Shown here one piece after another: positions 27,387 through 36,766 of a DNA stretch of 64,000 bases. Source of the DNA: Paracoccaceae bacterium. GTDB lineage: Bacteria; Pseudomonadota; Alphaproteobacteria; Rhodobacterales; Rhodobacteraceae. The notes under the pieces were generated by a model. The model worked only from the letters and a program-made list of their open reading frames with translations, made no database searches and was not told where the DNA came from. The translations under genes were made by a program, and so were the position numbers. The DNA is taken from NCBI GenBank assembly GCA_016938875.1, contig JAFGTV010000053.1:186001-250000 (forward strand). Direction: 5' to 3'. The stretch's first letter is position 1. Each line of letters starts with the position of its first letter.

Positions 27387-28226
27387 TCAGGCGCGGCGTT
27401 TTTCGCGCCCCTCCCGCCAAGGGGGCACCAGCGAGGGCGCGCCGAAGGCATAGCCCTGCATGCAGTCGATTCCGGCGGCCGCCAGCCAGGCCGCATCCTG
27501 GGCGTTTTCCACGTTCTCGGCCACGCTGAACATGTCGAAATGCTGTGCGATCGAGATCAGTGCGGCGGTCAGAACCTGATTGTCGGGGTTGTCAGAGATG
27601 CCGCGAATGAACTGGCCGTCGATCTTGAGGATGTCGAAATAGAACTCTCGCAGATAGCGAAAGGCGGTATAGCCAGCACCGAAATCATCCAGCGCAAAGG
27701 CGATGCCGCGCGCCTGCAGATCCTTCATGAAGACGCTGACGATGTCGGGCATCACCATGGCCGAGCTCTCGGTGATTTCCAGGATCAGGCGTTCTGCAAT
27801 GGTGGGATCGCGCGCCAGCCCCCGGTTCAGCGTCCTGAGCCAGCGCGGGTACCCGATGGAACGGGCCGACATGTTGATGGCCAGCCGCAGGCCAGGGGCC
27901 TCTGCCAGGGCGATCAGGCCCATTTCCAGCGCCAGGCAGTCGATCTGGCGGCCCAGTTCGTTGGTTTCCACCACCTCGATGAAGTCGCGCGCGGGGATCA
28001 CCCGGCCGGACTGATCCAGCACCCGGATCAGTCCCTCGTAAAAGGCGACCTTGCCGTTTTCCATGCATTGCACGACGGGCTGAAAGGCCAGCATCACATC
28101 GTGCCGCGCCAGCGCGTGGCGCACCATGGTGATGGTGTCCCTGTCGCGTTGTGTGACCGCCGCCGACAGTGGGCTGTCCTGCCCGGGCTCGACGGCGCTT
28201 TTTGGATCAAACTTCCCGCTCGACAT
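27387..28226 (-). CDS. Stand-alone EAL-domain cyclic di-GMP phosphodiesterase
   Basis: The protein (279 residues) is predicted to hydrolyse cyclic di-GMP to pGpG. It is essentially one EAL domain with a ~40-residue polar leader and no sensor, GGDEF or membrane part. The signature reads E64-G-L rather than E-A-L, which many active enzymes share. The other metal and catalytic residues are in place: N118, E151, D180-D181 (D-D-F-G-A-G-Y), K201, E237 and Q257. Start ATG 28226 follows GGAGG. It lies 106 bp upstream of phaA on the same strand and diverges from tag; what controls it is not visible. Confidence 0.92.
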   Translation of the reverse strand: MSSGKFDPKSAVEPGQDSPLSAAVTQRDRDTITMVRHALARHDVMLAFQPVVQCMENGKVAFYEGLIRVLDQSGRVIPARDFIEVVETNELGRQIDCLALEMGLIALAEAPGLRLAINMSARSIGYPRWLRTLNRGLARDPTIAERLILEITESSAMVMPDIVSVFMKDLQARGIAFALDDFGAGYTAFRYLREFYFDILKIDGQFIRGISDNPDNQVLTAALISIAQHFDMFSVAENVENAQDAAWLAAAGIDCMQGYAFGAPSLVPPWREGREKRRA

Positions 28227-28357
28227 GGTTTCCCTCCGCTCCGACCACGTGCAAATTGGCGGGTGAGCCGTTAAGGGCGTATGAATGTTCGCATTTGGTT
28301 CCAATTTGCGATAAAGTTTCCCTGACCGGGTAACGGTATGTTGTGAAAGGGAATTAC

Positions 28358-28927
28358 ATGGAAGGCCGCTGCGGCTGGTGCGGAAGCGATCCAATTTATA
28401 TCGCCTATCATGATACCGAATGGGGTGTGCCCGAACGTGACAGTCGCGACTTGTTCGAGAAACTGATTCTCGACGGGTTTCAGGCCGGGCTCAGCTGGAT
28501 CACCATTCTGAAGAAGCGGCAGAATTTCCGCGCGGCCTTTGCCGGGTTCGCCCCCGAGGTCATCGCCGGGTGGGACGAGGTTCAGATCACCCGCCTGTTG
28601 GCCGATCCCGGTATCGTGCGCCATCGCGGCAAGATAGAGGCCACGATCGGCAACGCCCGCGCCTGGACCCGGATCGAGGCGCGCGAGGGATTTTCACAGT
28701 TCCTGTGGCGCCATGTCGAGGGGCGGCCGGTGCAGAACCGCTTTGCCACCCTGGCGGATGTGCCGACTGAAACCGCGCTGTCGCGGCAGATCTCGAAAGA
28801 GTTGCGCACGGCGGGGTTCCGGTTTTGCGGACCGACGATCACCTATGCGTTCATGCAGGCGGTGGGCATGGTCAACGACCACCTGGTCACCTGTCCTTCG
28901 CATGGGCGGGTGGCCGCACTGGCCTAG
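28358..28927 (+). CDS. tag: DNA-3-methyladenine glycosylase I
   Basis: Tag removes 3-methyladenine from alkylated DNA. The 189-residue protein has the zinc site near the N-terminus (C5, then Y-H-D-T-E-W-G) and C-terminus (H-L-V-T-C-P-S-H), the substrate-binding glutamate region F-E-K-L-I-L-D-G-F-Q-A-G-L-S-W, and normal length. Start ATG 28358 gives the typical M-x-x-R-C-x-W-C. It diverges from the EAL gene across 131 bp and overlaps the convergent CIA30 gene by 4 bp. Confidence 0.97.
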   Translation: MEGRCGWCGSDPIYIAYHDTEWGVPERDSRDLFEKLILDGFQAGLSWITILKKRQNFRAAFAGFAPEVIAGWDEVQITRLLADPGIVRHRGKIEATIGNARAWTRIEAREGFSQFLWRHVEGRPVQNRFATLADVPTETALSRQISKELRTAGFRFCGPTITYAFMQAVGMVNDHLVTCPSHGRVAALA

Positions 28928-29463
28928 TAGAAGCCCACGCCCGCAACCGACAGATCGGCGTGGTAATCGGCGCCATAGGCCGCGATGCCGACGCTGCGCA
29001 CGGTTTCGGGGCGCAGCCTCTGGCGCTGAAACCCGCCAGAGGGGCGGAAGGTGTCAAAGGGAATGCGGATCTCTTGCCAATCGGCCGTGGTGTCGAACGG
29101 GGCCTGGTAGAACTGCCAGGGCATCTTTACCCCGCTGGTGCGCAGATGGACGTAGTAGCGCGCCCCGTTGCCCCGCACCCGCAGCATGATGCCCGTCGCC
29201 CCGGCGGGCGGGATCATGTCGCGCCGGATTTGCAGAAATCCGCCGCGGTTGGCGGTGCTGACATCGCCGGTCAGGCGTAGGAACCCGGTGCCGTCCTCTT
29301 GGCCATAGGCCACACCGCCCTGGGAGACGCCGCCCATGACCCGGTCGCTGAGAAAGGACCACGCGCCGGCGGTCTGTTGGGTAATGGGGTGCATGCGATC
29401 CTCTGCCAAAGCCAGTGCCGGAAGGGCCAGCGCCAGGGCCAGCGCGGTCAATCCCGCCCTCAT
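28924..29463 (-). CDS. CIA30-family secreted protein
   Basis: This is a 179-residue protein with a signal peptide (residues 1-20, [12 protein letters not shown]) followed by one CIA30 domain, the galactose-binding-like fold of complex I intermediate-associated protein 30. Typical patterns are [15 protein letters not shown]-x-G and G-G-F-L-Q-I-R. The mitochondrial namesake helps complex I assembly. In bacteria with a signal peptide that role is doubtful, and carbohydrate binding is a fair alternative. The start ATG overlaps the tlpA-like stop codon, so the two are translationally coupled. Confidence 0.9.
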   Translation of the reverse strand: MRAGLTALALALALPALALAEDRMHPITQQTAGAWSFLSDRVMGGVSQGGVAYGQEDGTGFLRLTGDVSTANRGGFLQIRRDMIPPAGATGIMLRVRGNGARYYVHLRTSGVKMPWQFYQAPFDTTADWQEIRIPFDTFRPSGGFQRQRLRPETVRSVGIAAYGADYHADLSVAGVGFY

Positions 29464-30020
29464 CAGTCGTTCATCAATGCGGCCAGGATCGCAAGGGCGC
29501 TGTCGCTGTTCCACTCGGCATCGCCTTGCATGCGCGCGACCTCTTGCCCCTGGGGGTTCAGGATCACCGTCACCGGCAGGCCCATGATGCCCATCCGCCG
29601 GGCCAGGGACGAATCCTGGTCGCGCCATCTGGGCAGTTGTGTGATCTGCAGCTCGGCAAACAGCCGGTCGATCGCGGCGGGCGCGTTACGCCCGGTGGCC
29701 ACGGTCACAACGGCGAAATCGCCGCCGCCCAGGGTTTTCTGCAACGCGTCGAGCGAGGGCATTTCGTGCCGGCAGGGCGGGCACCATGTGGCCCAGAAGT
29801 TCAGCACGACCCATTTGCCGCCATGTTCCGAAAGGCCCCGATCGTGGCCTTTTTCGTCGATCAGCACGGCCTCGGGGATGGGTTGGGCCTGGCTGTGAAA
29901 GTTCAGCTTTTTCATGCCGCCTTCGCGCAGGGCCTCCAGCGTGCCGGTATCGGCGGCAAGCGCCGTATTTGCACCCAGGGCAAGGGCCGTGTAGAGGACG
30001 ATCAACCTGAGAAACGACAT
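29463..30020 (-). CDS. TlpA-like thiol:disulfide oxidoreductase
   Basis: This is a periplasmic thioredoxin-fold protein of 185 residues with an N-terminal signal or anchor (residues 4-22), the redox motif W-C80-P-P-C83, and the cis-proline in M-G-L-P-V-T. TlpA/CcmG-like proteins reduce periplasmic thiols, for example during cytochrome c and copper-site maturation. The start at 30020 was chosen because it gives the signal sequence. It diverges from argH by 24 bp and is coupled to the CIA30 gene. The secreted DsbD-N protein at 7.7 kb is a conceivable but unlinked partner. Confidence 0.92.
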   Translation of the reverse strand: MSFLRLIVLYTALALGANTALAADTGTLEALREGGMKKLNFHSQAQPIPEAVLIDEKGHDRGLSEHGGKWVVLNFWATWCPPCRHEMPSLDALQKTLGGGDFAVVTVATGRNAPAAIDRLFAELQITQLPRWRDQDSSLARRMGIMGLPVTVILNPQGQEVARMQGDAEWNSDSALAILAALMND

Positions 30021-30044
30021 GCTTTTCCCTCCGAGGGCGGTGAC

Positions 30045-31436
30045 ATGACCAACGACAATTCCAACGCGATGTGGGGCGGGCGGTTCGCCGCGGGACCGGA
30101 CGCGATCATGGAGGCGATAAACGCCTCGATCGGGTTCGACAAGCGGCTGGCCGCACAGGACATCGCAGGCTCGCGCGCCCACGCCGCCATGTTGGCGAGC
30201 GTGGACATCCTTAGCGATACGGATGCACAGGCCATCCGGGAAGGGCTGCTCACGGTCTTGTCAGAGATCGAGGGCGGAAGTTTCACTTTTTCCACCGCGC
30301 TGGAAGACATCCACATGAATGTCGAGGCCCGGCTAAAGGAACTGATCGGTGAACCTGCGGGGCGGCTGCATACCGCGCGGTCGCGCAACGACCAGGTGGC
30401 GACCGATTTCAAGCTGTGGGTGCGCGACCAGATCGACGCCGCCATCCAGGGGATCGAGGCGCTGATTCGCGCCCTGCTGACCCAGGCAGAGGCGGGGGCC
30501 GATTGGGTCATGCCCGGCTTCACCCACCTGCAAACCGCGCAGCCCGTGACCTGGGGCCATCACATGATGGCCTATGTGGAAATGCTGGGCCGTGACCTGT
30601 CGCGCTTTGCCGATGCGCGGGCGCGGATGAACGAATGCCCCCTGGGGGCGGCGGCGCTGGCGGGCACGTCGTTTCCGATCGACCGGCAGATGACGGCGAC
30701 GGCGCTGGGCTTTGACCGTCCCGCCGCCAACAGCCTGGACGCGGTCAGCGACCGGGATTTCGCGCTGGAGTTTCTGGGCGCGGCCTCGATCTGTGCGCTG
30801 CACCTGAGCCGCTTTGCCGAAGAGTTGGTGATCTGGTCCTCGGCGCAGTTCCGGTTCGTGGCGCTGTCGGATCGGTTTTCGACCGGCTCGTCGATCATGC
30901 CGCAGAAAAAGAACCCCGACGCGGCGGAACTGATCCGGGCCAAGATCGGCCGCATCTTTGGCGCCAATGTCGCGCTGATGACGGTGATGAAGGGGCTGCC
31001 GCTGGCCTATTCCAAGGACATGCAAGAGGACAAGGAACAGGTCTTTGACGCCGCCGACACCCTGATGCTGGCGCTGGCCGCGATGGAGGGGATGGTGCGC
31101 GACATGTCCGCCAACCGTCCCGCGCTGGAACAGGCCGCCGCCAGCGGGTTTTCCACCGCCACCGATCTGGCCGACTGGCTGGTGCGGGCGCTGAACATGC
31201 CGTTCCGTCAGGCCCACCATGTCACCGGCACCCTGGTCGCCATGGCCGAGACCAAGGGCTGCGATCTGCCGGACCTCAGCCTTGCGGACATGCAATCGGT
31301 GCATGACGCGATCAACGCGGATGTCTTTGACGTGTTGGGGGTGCATAATTCGGTGGCGAGTCGCACCAGTTACGGCGGCACCGCGCCCGATCAGGTGCGC
31401 GCGCAAATCGCGCGCTGGCAGGAGAGGCTGGGATGA
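30045..31436 (+). CDS. argH: Argininosuccinate lyase
   Basis: ArgH splits argininosuccinate into arginine and fumarate in the last step of arginine synthesis. The 463 residues match the family: M-W-G-G-R-F at the N-terminus, T-A-R-S-R-N-D-Q near 110, and the fumarase-superfamily signature [12 protein letters not shown] at 281-292, which carries the catalytic serine. ATG 30045 is preceded by a GAGGG ribosome site. It heads a tightly overlapping run: small lipoprotein, DUF2834 protein, lysA and the DUF4175 protein. Confidence 0.98.
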   Translation: MTNDNSNAMWGGRFAAGPDAIMEAINASIGFDKRLAAQDIAGSRAHAAMLASVDILSDTDAQAIREGLLTVLSEIEGGSFTFSTALEDIHMNVEARLKELIGEPAGRLHTARSRNDQVATDFKLWVRDQIDAAIQGIEALIRALLTQAEAGADWVMPGFTHLQTAQPVTWGHHMMAYVEMLGRDLSRFADARARMNECPLGAAALAGTSFPIDRQMTATALGFDRPAANSLDAVSDRDFALEFLGAASICALHLSRFAEELVIWSSAQFRFVALSDRFSTGSSIMPQKKNPDAAELIRAKIGRIFGANVALMTVMKGLPLAYSKDMQEDKEQVFDAADTLMLALAAMEGMVRDMSANRPALEQAAASGFSTATDLADWLVRALNMPFRQAHHVTGTLVAMAETKGCDLPDLSLADMQSVHDAINADVFDVLGVHNSVASRTSYGGTAPDQVRAQIARWQERLG

Positions 31437-31582
31437 AACGGATTGCAGGCGCGCTGGCCGCGGCACTGACACTGGCCGCATGCGGGGCCGATGGCGCACC
31501 CGAGCGGCCGGGGGATCCGGCCGCGCCGGGTCTTTCGGTGTCCGGCACGGTTGAGATTGGCATAAGCGGGGGAAGAGGCTGA
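31433..31582 (+). CDS. Small lipoprotein, 49 residues
   Basis: This short gene is linked by ATGA overlap to argH and by a 1 nt overlap to the DUF2834 gene. The product has a leader [14 protein letters not shown] followed by the lipobox A-A-C with C17, and a mature part of only 33 residues rich in Gly and Pro. A lipoprotein of this size between argH and lysA recurs in Rhodobacterales (from memory) and resembles the LptM/LPLAT-type small lipoproteins often found beside lysA in other proteobacteria. The function is unknown; coupling on both sides supports that it is translated. Confidence 0.75.
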   Translation: MKRIAGALAAALTLAACGADGAPERPGDPAAPGLSVSGTVEIGISGGRG

Positions 31583-31899
31583 TGTCGATGTTGCGCAGGA
31601 TCTACCTGGGGCTGGCGATCTGGGGCGCCATTCACCCGATGTATTATTTCACCAAGTGGCTGGCGGCCAACGACTGGAACTGGGGCGGCATGATCGACGC
31701 CTGGTATGTCAACGACAGTGCCACGGGCCTGACCTGGGATCTGACCATCGCCGCGATCACCCTGACGATCTGGATCGTCTCTGAAACCTGGGTGCGCAAG
31801 AACTGGCTGGCGCTGGTGGCGGTGCCGGCGACCTTTGGGATCGGGTTGTCCTGTGGTCTGCCGCTGTATCTGTTCCTGCGCTCGCGTCCGGTGCGCTGA
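31582..31899 (+). CDS. DUF2834 membrane protein
   Basis: A 105-residue integral membrane protein with three hydrophobic helices (about 5-25, 52-70, 76-98). W-G-A-I-H-P-M-Y-Y-F near the N-terminus and D-L-T-I-A-A-I-T-L are typical of DUF2834, whose function is not known. It overlaps the preceding small lipoprotein gene by 1 nt and ends directly before the lysA ATG, so the five genes from argH to the DUF4175 gene are likely one transcript. Confidence 0.88.
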   Translation: MSMLRRIYLGLAIWGAIHPMYYFTKWLAANDWNWGGMIDAWYVNDSATGLTWDLTIAAITLTIWIVSETWVRKNWLALVAVPATFGIGLSCGLPLYLFLRSRPVR

Positions 31900-33165
31900 A
31901 TGGATCATTTCCTGTATCGTGACGGCAATCTGCATGCCGAGGATGTCCCCCTGGCGCAGATCGCGGCCCAGGTCGGCACGCCCTTCTATTGCTATTGCGC
32001 GGCGACGCTGACGCGCCATTTCCGGCTGTTCGACGAGGCGCTTGCCGGGGTCGATCACCTGGTGTGCTATGCGATGAAGGCCAATTCGAACCTGGCCGTG
32101 CTGAAACTGATGGGCGATCTGGGTGCGGGGGTCGACGTGGTGTCGGGCGGCGAATACCGCAAGGCGCGCGCGGCGGGCATTCCCGGCGAGCGGATCGTGT
32201 TTTCCGGCGTCGGCAAGACCCGCGAGGAAATGCACCTGGCGCTGAGCGGGGGCATCCGCCAGTTCAACGTCGAATCCGAGCCCGAGATGGAGGCGCTGAA
32301 CGAAGTCGCCCTGTCGCTGGGCGTGGTCGCGCCGATCACCGTGCGGGTGAACCCCGACGTGGACGCCAAGACCCACGAAAAGATCGCCACCGGCAAGTCG
32401 GAAAACAAGTTCGGCATCCCGATCGCGCGGGCCCGCGCGGTCTATGCCCATGCCGCGACCCTCAGGGGGTTGGCGGTTGTCGGCATCGACGTGCATATCG
32501 GCAGCCAGCTGACCGAGCTTGCCCCGTTCGAGCAGGCCTATGCCAAGGTGGCCGAACTGACCCGCGCGCTGCGCGCCGATGGCCACACGATCACCCGGTT
32601 GGATCTGGGCGGCGGTCTGGGCATCCCCTATGAGCGCGCCAACACCGCGCCACCGCTGCCGGTGGAATACGGCCAAATGGTTCAGCGCACCCTGGGGGAT
32701 CTGGGCTGTGAGATCGAGATTGAACCGGGTCGCCTGATCGCGGGCAATGCCGGGGTGCTGGTCAGCCAGGTGATTTATGTGAAACAGGGTGAGGGCCGCG
32801 ATTTCCTGATCCTGGACGCCGCGATGAACGACCTGGTGCGCCCGGCGATGTATGGCGCGCATCACGATATCGTCCCGTTGGTGGAACCCGCGCCGGGGGT
32901 GGAACAGGTGCCCTATGACGTGGTCGGCCCGGTCTGCGAAAGCGGCGACACCTTTGCCAAGGCCCGCATGATGCCGCCCGTCGGGCCCGGGGATCTGGTC
33001 GCGTTCCGCTCTGCCGGGGCTTACGGCGCGGTGATGGCATCGGAATACAACACCCGCCCGCTGGTGCCCGAGGTTCTGGTCAGCGGGGATCACTTCGCTG
33101 TCATCCGCGCGCGCCCATCGTTTGACGAGATCATAAACCGCGATACCATCCCCGAGTGGCTTTAG
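31900..33165 (+). CDS. lysA: Diaminopimelate decarboxylase
   Basis: LysA decarboxylates meso-diaminopimelate to L-lysine using PLP. The 421-residue protein has the PLP lysine K60 in Y-A-M-K-A-N, the phosphate-binding G-G-G-L-G, E-P-G-R (about 274-277) and the C-terminal catalytic cysteine C346 in C-E-S-G-D from the neighbouring subunit. ATG 31900 directly follows the DUF2834 stop codon without spacing. The TIGR02302 gene follows after 37 bp. Confidence 0.98.
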   Translation: MDHFLYRDGNLHAEDVPLAQIAAQVGTPFYCYCAATLTRHFRLFDEALAGVDHLVCYAMKANSNLAVLKLMGDLGAGVDVVSGGEYRKARAAGIPGERIVFSGVGKTREEMHLALSGGIRQFNVESEPEMEALNEVALSLGVVAPITVRVNPDVDAKTHEKIATGKSENKFGIPIARARAVYAHAATLRGLAVVGIDVHIGSQLTELAPFEQAYAKVAELTRALRADGHTITRLDLGGGLGIPYERANTAPPLPVEYGQMVQRTLGDLGCEIEIEPGRLIAGNAGVLVSQVIYVKQGEGRDFLILDAAMNDLVRPAMYGAHHDIVPLVEPAPGVEQVPYDVVGPVCESGDTFAKARMMPPVGPGDLVAFRSAGAYGAVMASEYNTRPLVPEVLVSGDHFAVIRARPSFDEIINRDTIPEWL

Positions 33166-33202
33166 CCCGGCAGACCCGCCGGCCCCGCCTCGGGATGGGA
33201 GC

Positions 33203-35806
33203 ATGACCGACACCACGCAAAGCCCTCAGGCGGCCTTGGCCGCGCTGCGCTGGCCGCTGCGTCTGACGCGGGCGGGCATGGTTGCCGAACGCCTGACGCG
33301 GGCGTTCTGGCCGCTGGCCAGCCTGCTGTTGGCCGTTGCCGCCGCGCTGGCCTTTGGCGTGCACGAGGTGGTGCCGCGGGGCTGGGTGCTGGGCGGTCTC
33401 GGGGCGGCGGGCCTGGCGACCCTGGCGGCTGTGGGTCTGGGCGTGCGCGCCTTTCACTGGCCCACCCGGGCCGAGGCGCTGGATCGGCTGGATCGCACGT
33501 TGCCCGGCCGTCCGATCACGGCGCTGGCCGACAGCCAGGCGATCGGCGCGGGCGACGCGGCCTCGCGCGCGGTGTGGCAGGCCCATGTCGCGCGCATGGC
33601 CGACCGCGCCCGCAGCGCCCGCGCGGTGACGCCCGATCTGCGCGTGTCCGCGCGCGATCCTTACGCGCTGCGCTATGTGGCGCTGACGGGGTTCGTGATG
33701 GCGCTGGTCTTTGGCTCGTTCTGGCGGGTGGCGACGGTGGGCGACGTGGCCGCCAATGGCGCAGCCCTGGCCGCCGGTCCGGCCTGGGAGGGGTGGGTCG
33801 AGCCGCCCGCCTATACCGGTAAGCCCAGCCTTTATCTGAACGATATCCGGTCCGCGACGCTGACCGTGCCCCGGGGCAGCCGCCTGACACTGCGGCTATA
33901 CGGCGAGGTCGGTGCGCTGAACGTGCGAGAGACCGTTTCGGGCCGTGATGTGGCCAGCCCCGCGCCCGATGACGCCGACACCATGGCCCAGGCGCTGGAT
34001 ATCTTGCGGCCCGGAGAATTGGCCATCGAGGGCCCCGGCGGGCGCAGTTGGCAGATTGCCCTGACCCCCGACACCCCGCCCGAGATCGCCCTGGACGGCC
34101 CGCTTGAGGTCAAGGCAGATGGCGAAATGGCACAGCCCTTTGCCGCGCGGGATGACTACGGCGTGGTGTCCGGCCGGGCGACGATTTCGCTGGATATGGC
34201 GGCTGTGCCGCGTCGTTACGGGCTGGCGCGCGATCCCGACCCGCGCGAGGCGCTGGTGCTGGACCTGCCGATGACGATTACCGGCGACCGGCGATCCTTT
34301 GGCGAAACCCTGATCGAGAACCTGTCGACCCACCCTTGGGCCGGTCTGCCCGTGCGGATCGCGTTGAGCGCCGAGGATGCGCTGGGCCAGCAGGGCCGCT
34401 CGGACCCGGTGCAGATGATCCTGCCCGGGCGGCGCTTTTTCGACCCGCTGGCCAAGGCCATCGTCGAACAGCGCCGCGATCTGCTCTGGGCGCGGGACAA
34501 TGGCCGGCGCGTGGCGCAGGTGCTGCGCGCTGTCAGCTTTCAGCCCGACGAGGTGTTTCGCGATGAATCGGCCTACCTGCAACTGCGCGTCGCCATCCGC
34601 CGGCTGGAGGCGGCGCTGGAGGGCGACCTGACAGCCGTCCAGCAGGAGGAGATCGCCCAGGCGCTGTGGGATATCGCCCTGCTGATCGAGGAGGGCGACC
34701 TGTCGGATGCCGCCGAACGTCTGCGCCGCGCCCAGGAACGGCTGGCCGAGGCGATGAAGGACGGCGCCTCTGACGCCGAGATCGCCGATCTGATGCAGGA
34801 ATTGCGCGAGGCGATGCAGGACTATATGCGCCAACTGGCCCAGCAGCAGACCGAGGACGGCCAGCAGCAGGCCGAGAACCAGAATTCCCAGGAAATCACC
34901 GGCGATCAGTTGCAGGAGATGCTGGAGCGGCTGGAACAGCTGATGCAAGAGGGGCGCATGGCCGAGGCCCAGCAGTTGCTGGAGATGCTGCGCCAGATGA
35001 TGGAGAACATGCAGGTCACCCAGGGCGAGGGCGGCATGCAGACCCCCGGCCAGCAGGCGATGGAGGGGCTGTCAGAGGCGCTGCGCGATCAGCAAAGCCT
35101 GAATGACGAGGCGTTCCGCGACCTGCAGGAGCAGTTCAACCCCGGCCAGCAAGGCCAAGGCCAGCAAGGGCAAGGCCAGCAACAGGGCCAGCAAGACGGC
35201 CAAGGCCAACAGCCCGGTCAGCAACAGGGCCAGGGCCAACAACCCGGCCAACAGCCCGGCCAGGGCGAGGGGCAGCGCCCGGGGGCCGAGGGGCGTGGCG
35301 GCGACATGGGCCAAAGCCTGGCCGACCGCCAACGCGCCCTGCGCCGGGAGTTGGAGCGCCAGCAACAGGCGCTGCCCGGCCTGGGAAATGCCCCCACCGG
35401 CGAGGCGACGCGCGAGGCGCTGGATCGCGCCGGGCGTGCCATGGGCGAGGCCGAAGAGGCGCTGCGCCAGGATGATCTGGCCGGCGCGCTGGACAGCCAG
35501 GCCGAGGCGATGGAGGCCCTGCGCGAGGGGTTGCGCAACCTGGGCGAGGCGCTGGCCCAGAACCAGCGCAACCAGGGCCAGCAGGGCGAGGCCATGGGCC
35601 GGGCCGAGGCCGGGGACCGGCGCGATCCGCTGGGCCGCGATCGCGGCACCTCTGGGCGGGCCGGGACGGACGAGCAGGTGTTGCAGGGCGAGGATGTCTA
35701 TGGCCGCGCGCGCGAGTTGCTGGACGAGATCCGTCGCCGCTCGGGCGAGCAGGGCCGGCCAGAAATCGAACTGGAGTATTTGCGCCGGCTGCTGGACCGC
35801 TTTTAG
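33203..35806 (+). CDS. DUF4175 (TIGR02302) membrane protein
   Basis: A large protein of 867 residues and unknown function, typical of alphaproteobacteria and usually next to lysA. Membrane helices at about 36-54, 61-80 and 154-173 anchor it. A periplasmic beta-rich part follows, then long, Glu/Gln-rich helical segments (about 470-640) that look like coiled coil. Residues ~646-694 are a low-complexity Gln/Gly tract with Q-G-Q and G-Q-Q units. The last 170 residues return to charged helices. The architecture suggests a structural or scaffold role at the envelope. The length is normal for the family, though the Gln/Gly tract varies between species. Confidence 0.9.
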   Translation: MTDTTQSPQAALAALRWPLRLTRAGMVAERLTRAFWPLASLLLAVAAALAFGVHEVVPRGWVLGGLGAAGLATLAAVGLGVRAFHWPTRAEALDRLDRTLPGRPITALADSQAIGAGDAASRAVWQAHVARMADRARSARAVTPDLRVSARDPYALRYVALTGFVMALVFGSFWRVATVGDVAANGAALAAGPAWEGWVEPPAYTGKPSLYLNDIRSATLTVPRGSRLTLRLYGEVGALNVRETVSGRDVASPAPDDADTMAQALDILRPGELAIEGPGGRSWQIALTPDTPPEIALDGPLEVKADGEMAQPFAARDDYGVVSGRATISLDMAAVPRRYGLARDPDPREALVLDLPMTITGDRRSFGETLIENLSTHPWAGLPVRIALSAEDALGQQGRSDPVQMILPGRRFFDPLAKAIVEQRRDLLWARDNGRRVAQVLRAVSFQPDEVFRDESAYLQLRVAIRRLEAALEGDLTAVQQEEIAQALWDIALLIEEGDLSDAAERLRRAQERLAEAMKDGASDAEIADLMQELREAMQDYMRQLAQQQTEDGQQQAENQNSQEITGDQLQEMLERLEQLMQEGRMAEAQQLLEMLRQMMENMQVTQGEGGMQTPGQQAMEGLSEALRDQQSLNDEAFRDLQEQFNPGQQGQGQQGQGQQQGQQDGQGQQPGQQQGQGQQPGQQPGQGEGQRPGAEGRGGDMGQSLADRQRALRRELERQQQALPGLGNAPTGEATREALDRAGRAMGEAEEALRQDDLAGALDSQAEAMEALREGLRNLGEALAQNQRNQGQQGEAMGRAEAGDRRDPLGRDRGTSGRAGTDEQVLQGEDVYGRARELLDEIRRRSGEQGRPEIELEYLRRLLDRF
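35140..35284 (+). repeat. Imperfect tandem repeats encoding a Gln/Gly-rich tract
   Basis: Inside the DUF4175 gene, short units built on GGCCAGCAAGGC, CAACAGGGCCAG and similar codons repeat over about 145 bp and encode alternating Q-G-Q, Q-Q-P-G and G-Q-Q steps. Such a tract can change length by slippage. Confidence 0.75.
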
Positions 35807-35819
35807 GCGGTCGGCCGGA

Positions 35820-36605
35820 TCAGCCCGCGGCGTTGGTCAGGGCCCGGGTCATGCTGTTCAGCTTGTCCCCGAGGGCGGTGTTCAACCATTCGCGCCAGGC
35901 ATCGACCGCCGTGACATAGGCGGTCATGGCCGATCTCATCGCGGGGTGCAGAGCCGCGATCTGACCTGCATAGATGTAAATCCCGATGCCGATCGCGGCC
36001 ACCAGAACCACGATTGAAAAGCCTCGGCGAAATGCGCTGCGCGCCTGGGGATCCTCGTCGATGTCCGGCCCGATGATGATCCCGTCCCGGTCAGAACTGG
36101 CGCTGAGGGTCGAGTTGATTTCCTCGATATCGGGCAGCAAATCGCGGCGCGATCCGCTGGTCGCGCCAGTGTCGTCGTCGGCCTCGGTTTCTGCGTTGTC
36201 GGGGGCGGTCTCTATCCCGCGCAGGCGTGCCATACGCTCTTGCAGGGCCGAACGCGGCTCTGCGGCGTCCAGACCCAGATCCGGCTGATCCTCAAAGGTT
36301 TCGGTCGCGGTCTCTTGCTGGCGGGCGCGCTGTTCGCGGGCCGCTTCTTCGCGCAGCACGCTCAGCACAGACTCGTCCAGTTGACGGCGCTGGGCCTGTC
36401 CCTGTGATGGCTCGTCGGCGGGGGCCTTCTCGTCCTCGTCGTCGAGGGTCGGAATCAGGTCCTCTTCGGACTCTTCCTCGGCCTCTTGGGGCATCTGAAG
36501 CCAGGTATGGCCACAGTTGGAACATTGCACATCGCGCCCCTCTGCGGGGATGACGGCCGCATCCACCTCGTACTGGGCGTCGCAATTCGGGCAAATCAGT
36601 CGCAT
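35820..36605 (-). CDS. MJ0042 zinc-ribbon protein with membrane anchor
   Basis: The first 40 residues form an MJ0042-type zinc ribbon: C-P-N-C at 5-8 and C-S-N-C at 28-31 as the four ligands. A long acidic, Gln/Arg-containing disordered region follows (about 40-185). One membrane helix lies at about 200-220 (F-S-I-V-V-L-V-A-A-I-G-I-G-I-Y) and a ~40-residue periplasmic tail ends the protein. ATG 36605 starts directly before the ribbon. The protein is widespread in Rhodobacterales, divergent from ftsE as here. The role is unknown, and the adjacency to ftsEX hints at envelope or division but proves nothing. Confidence 0.9.
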   Translation of the reverse strand: MRLICPNCDAQYEVDAAVIPAEGRDVQCSNCGHTWLQMPQEAEEESEEDLIPTLDDEDEKAPADEPSQGQAQRRQLDESVLSVLREEAAREQRARQQETATETFEDQPDLGLDAAEPRSALQERMARLRGIETAPDNAETEADDDTGATSGSRRDLLPDIEEINSTLSASSDRDGIIIGPDIDEDPQARSAFRRGFSIVVLVAAIGIGIYIYAGQIAALHPAMRSAMTAYVTAVDAWREWLNTALGDKLNSMTRALTNAAG

Positions 36606-36710
36606 CTTGCACCATGCCACGGCCCGTTACCGGGCGCAGGCCCTGCCTGTTGTTTGACGCATGTTGTAGCAGGCTGTGCGAAATTTCAAAGCCTTTGCGA
36701 CTGCATTCGA

Positions 36711-36739
36711 TTGAAACCGTTGCGGGGCTGCGCGATACA
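36711..36739 (+). promoter_or_regulatory. Predicted sigma-70 promoter of ftsEX-plsC
   Basis: TTGAAA (36711-36716), 17 bp spacer, GATACA (36734-36739), 27 bp before the chosen ftsE start. It lies in the 161 bp divergent region with the zinc-ribbon gene. Confidence 0.55.
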
Positions 36740-36766
36740 GGGGCCTGACGGCAGGTGGAGCAGGAC

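Noticed and set aside
31312-33216. A 634-codon minus-strand frame opposite argH, the DUF2834 gene and lysA
   Set aside because: It spans several well-supported genes and has no recognisable motif.
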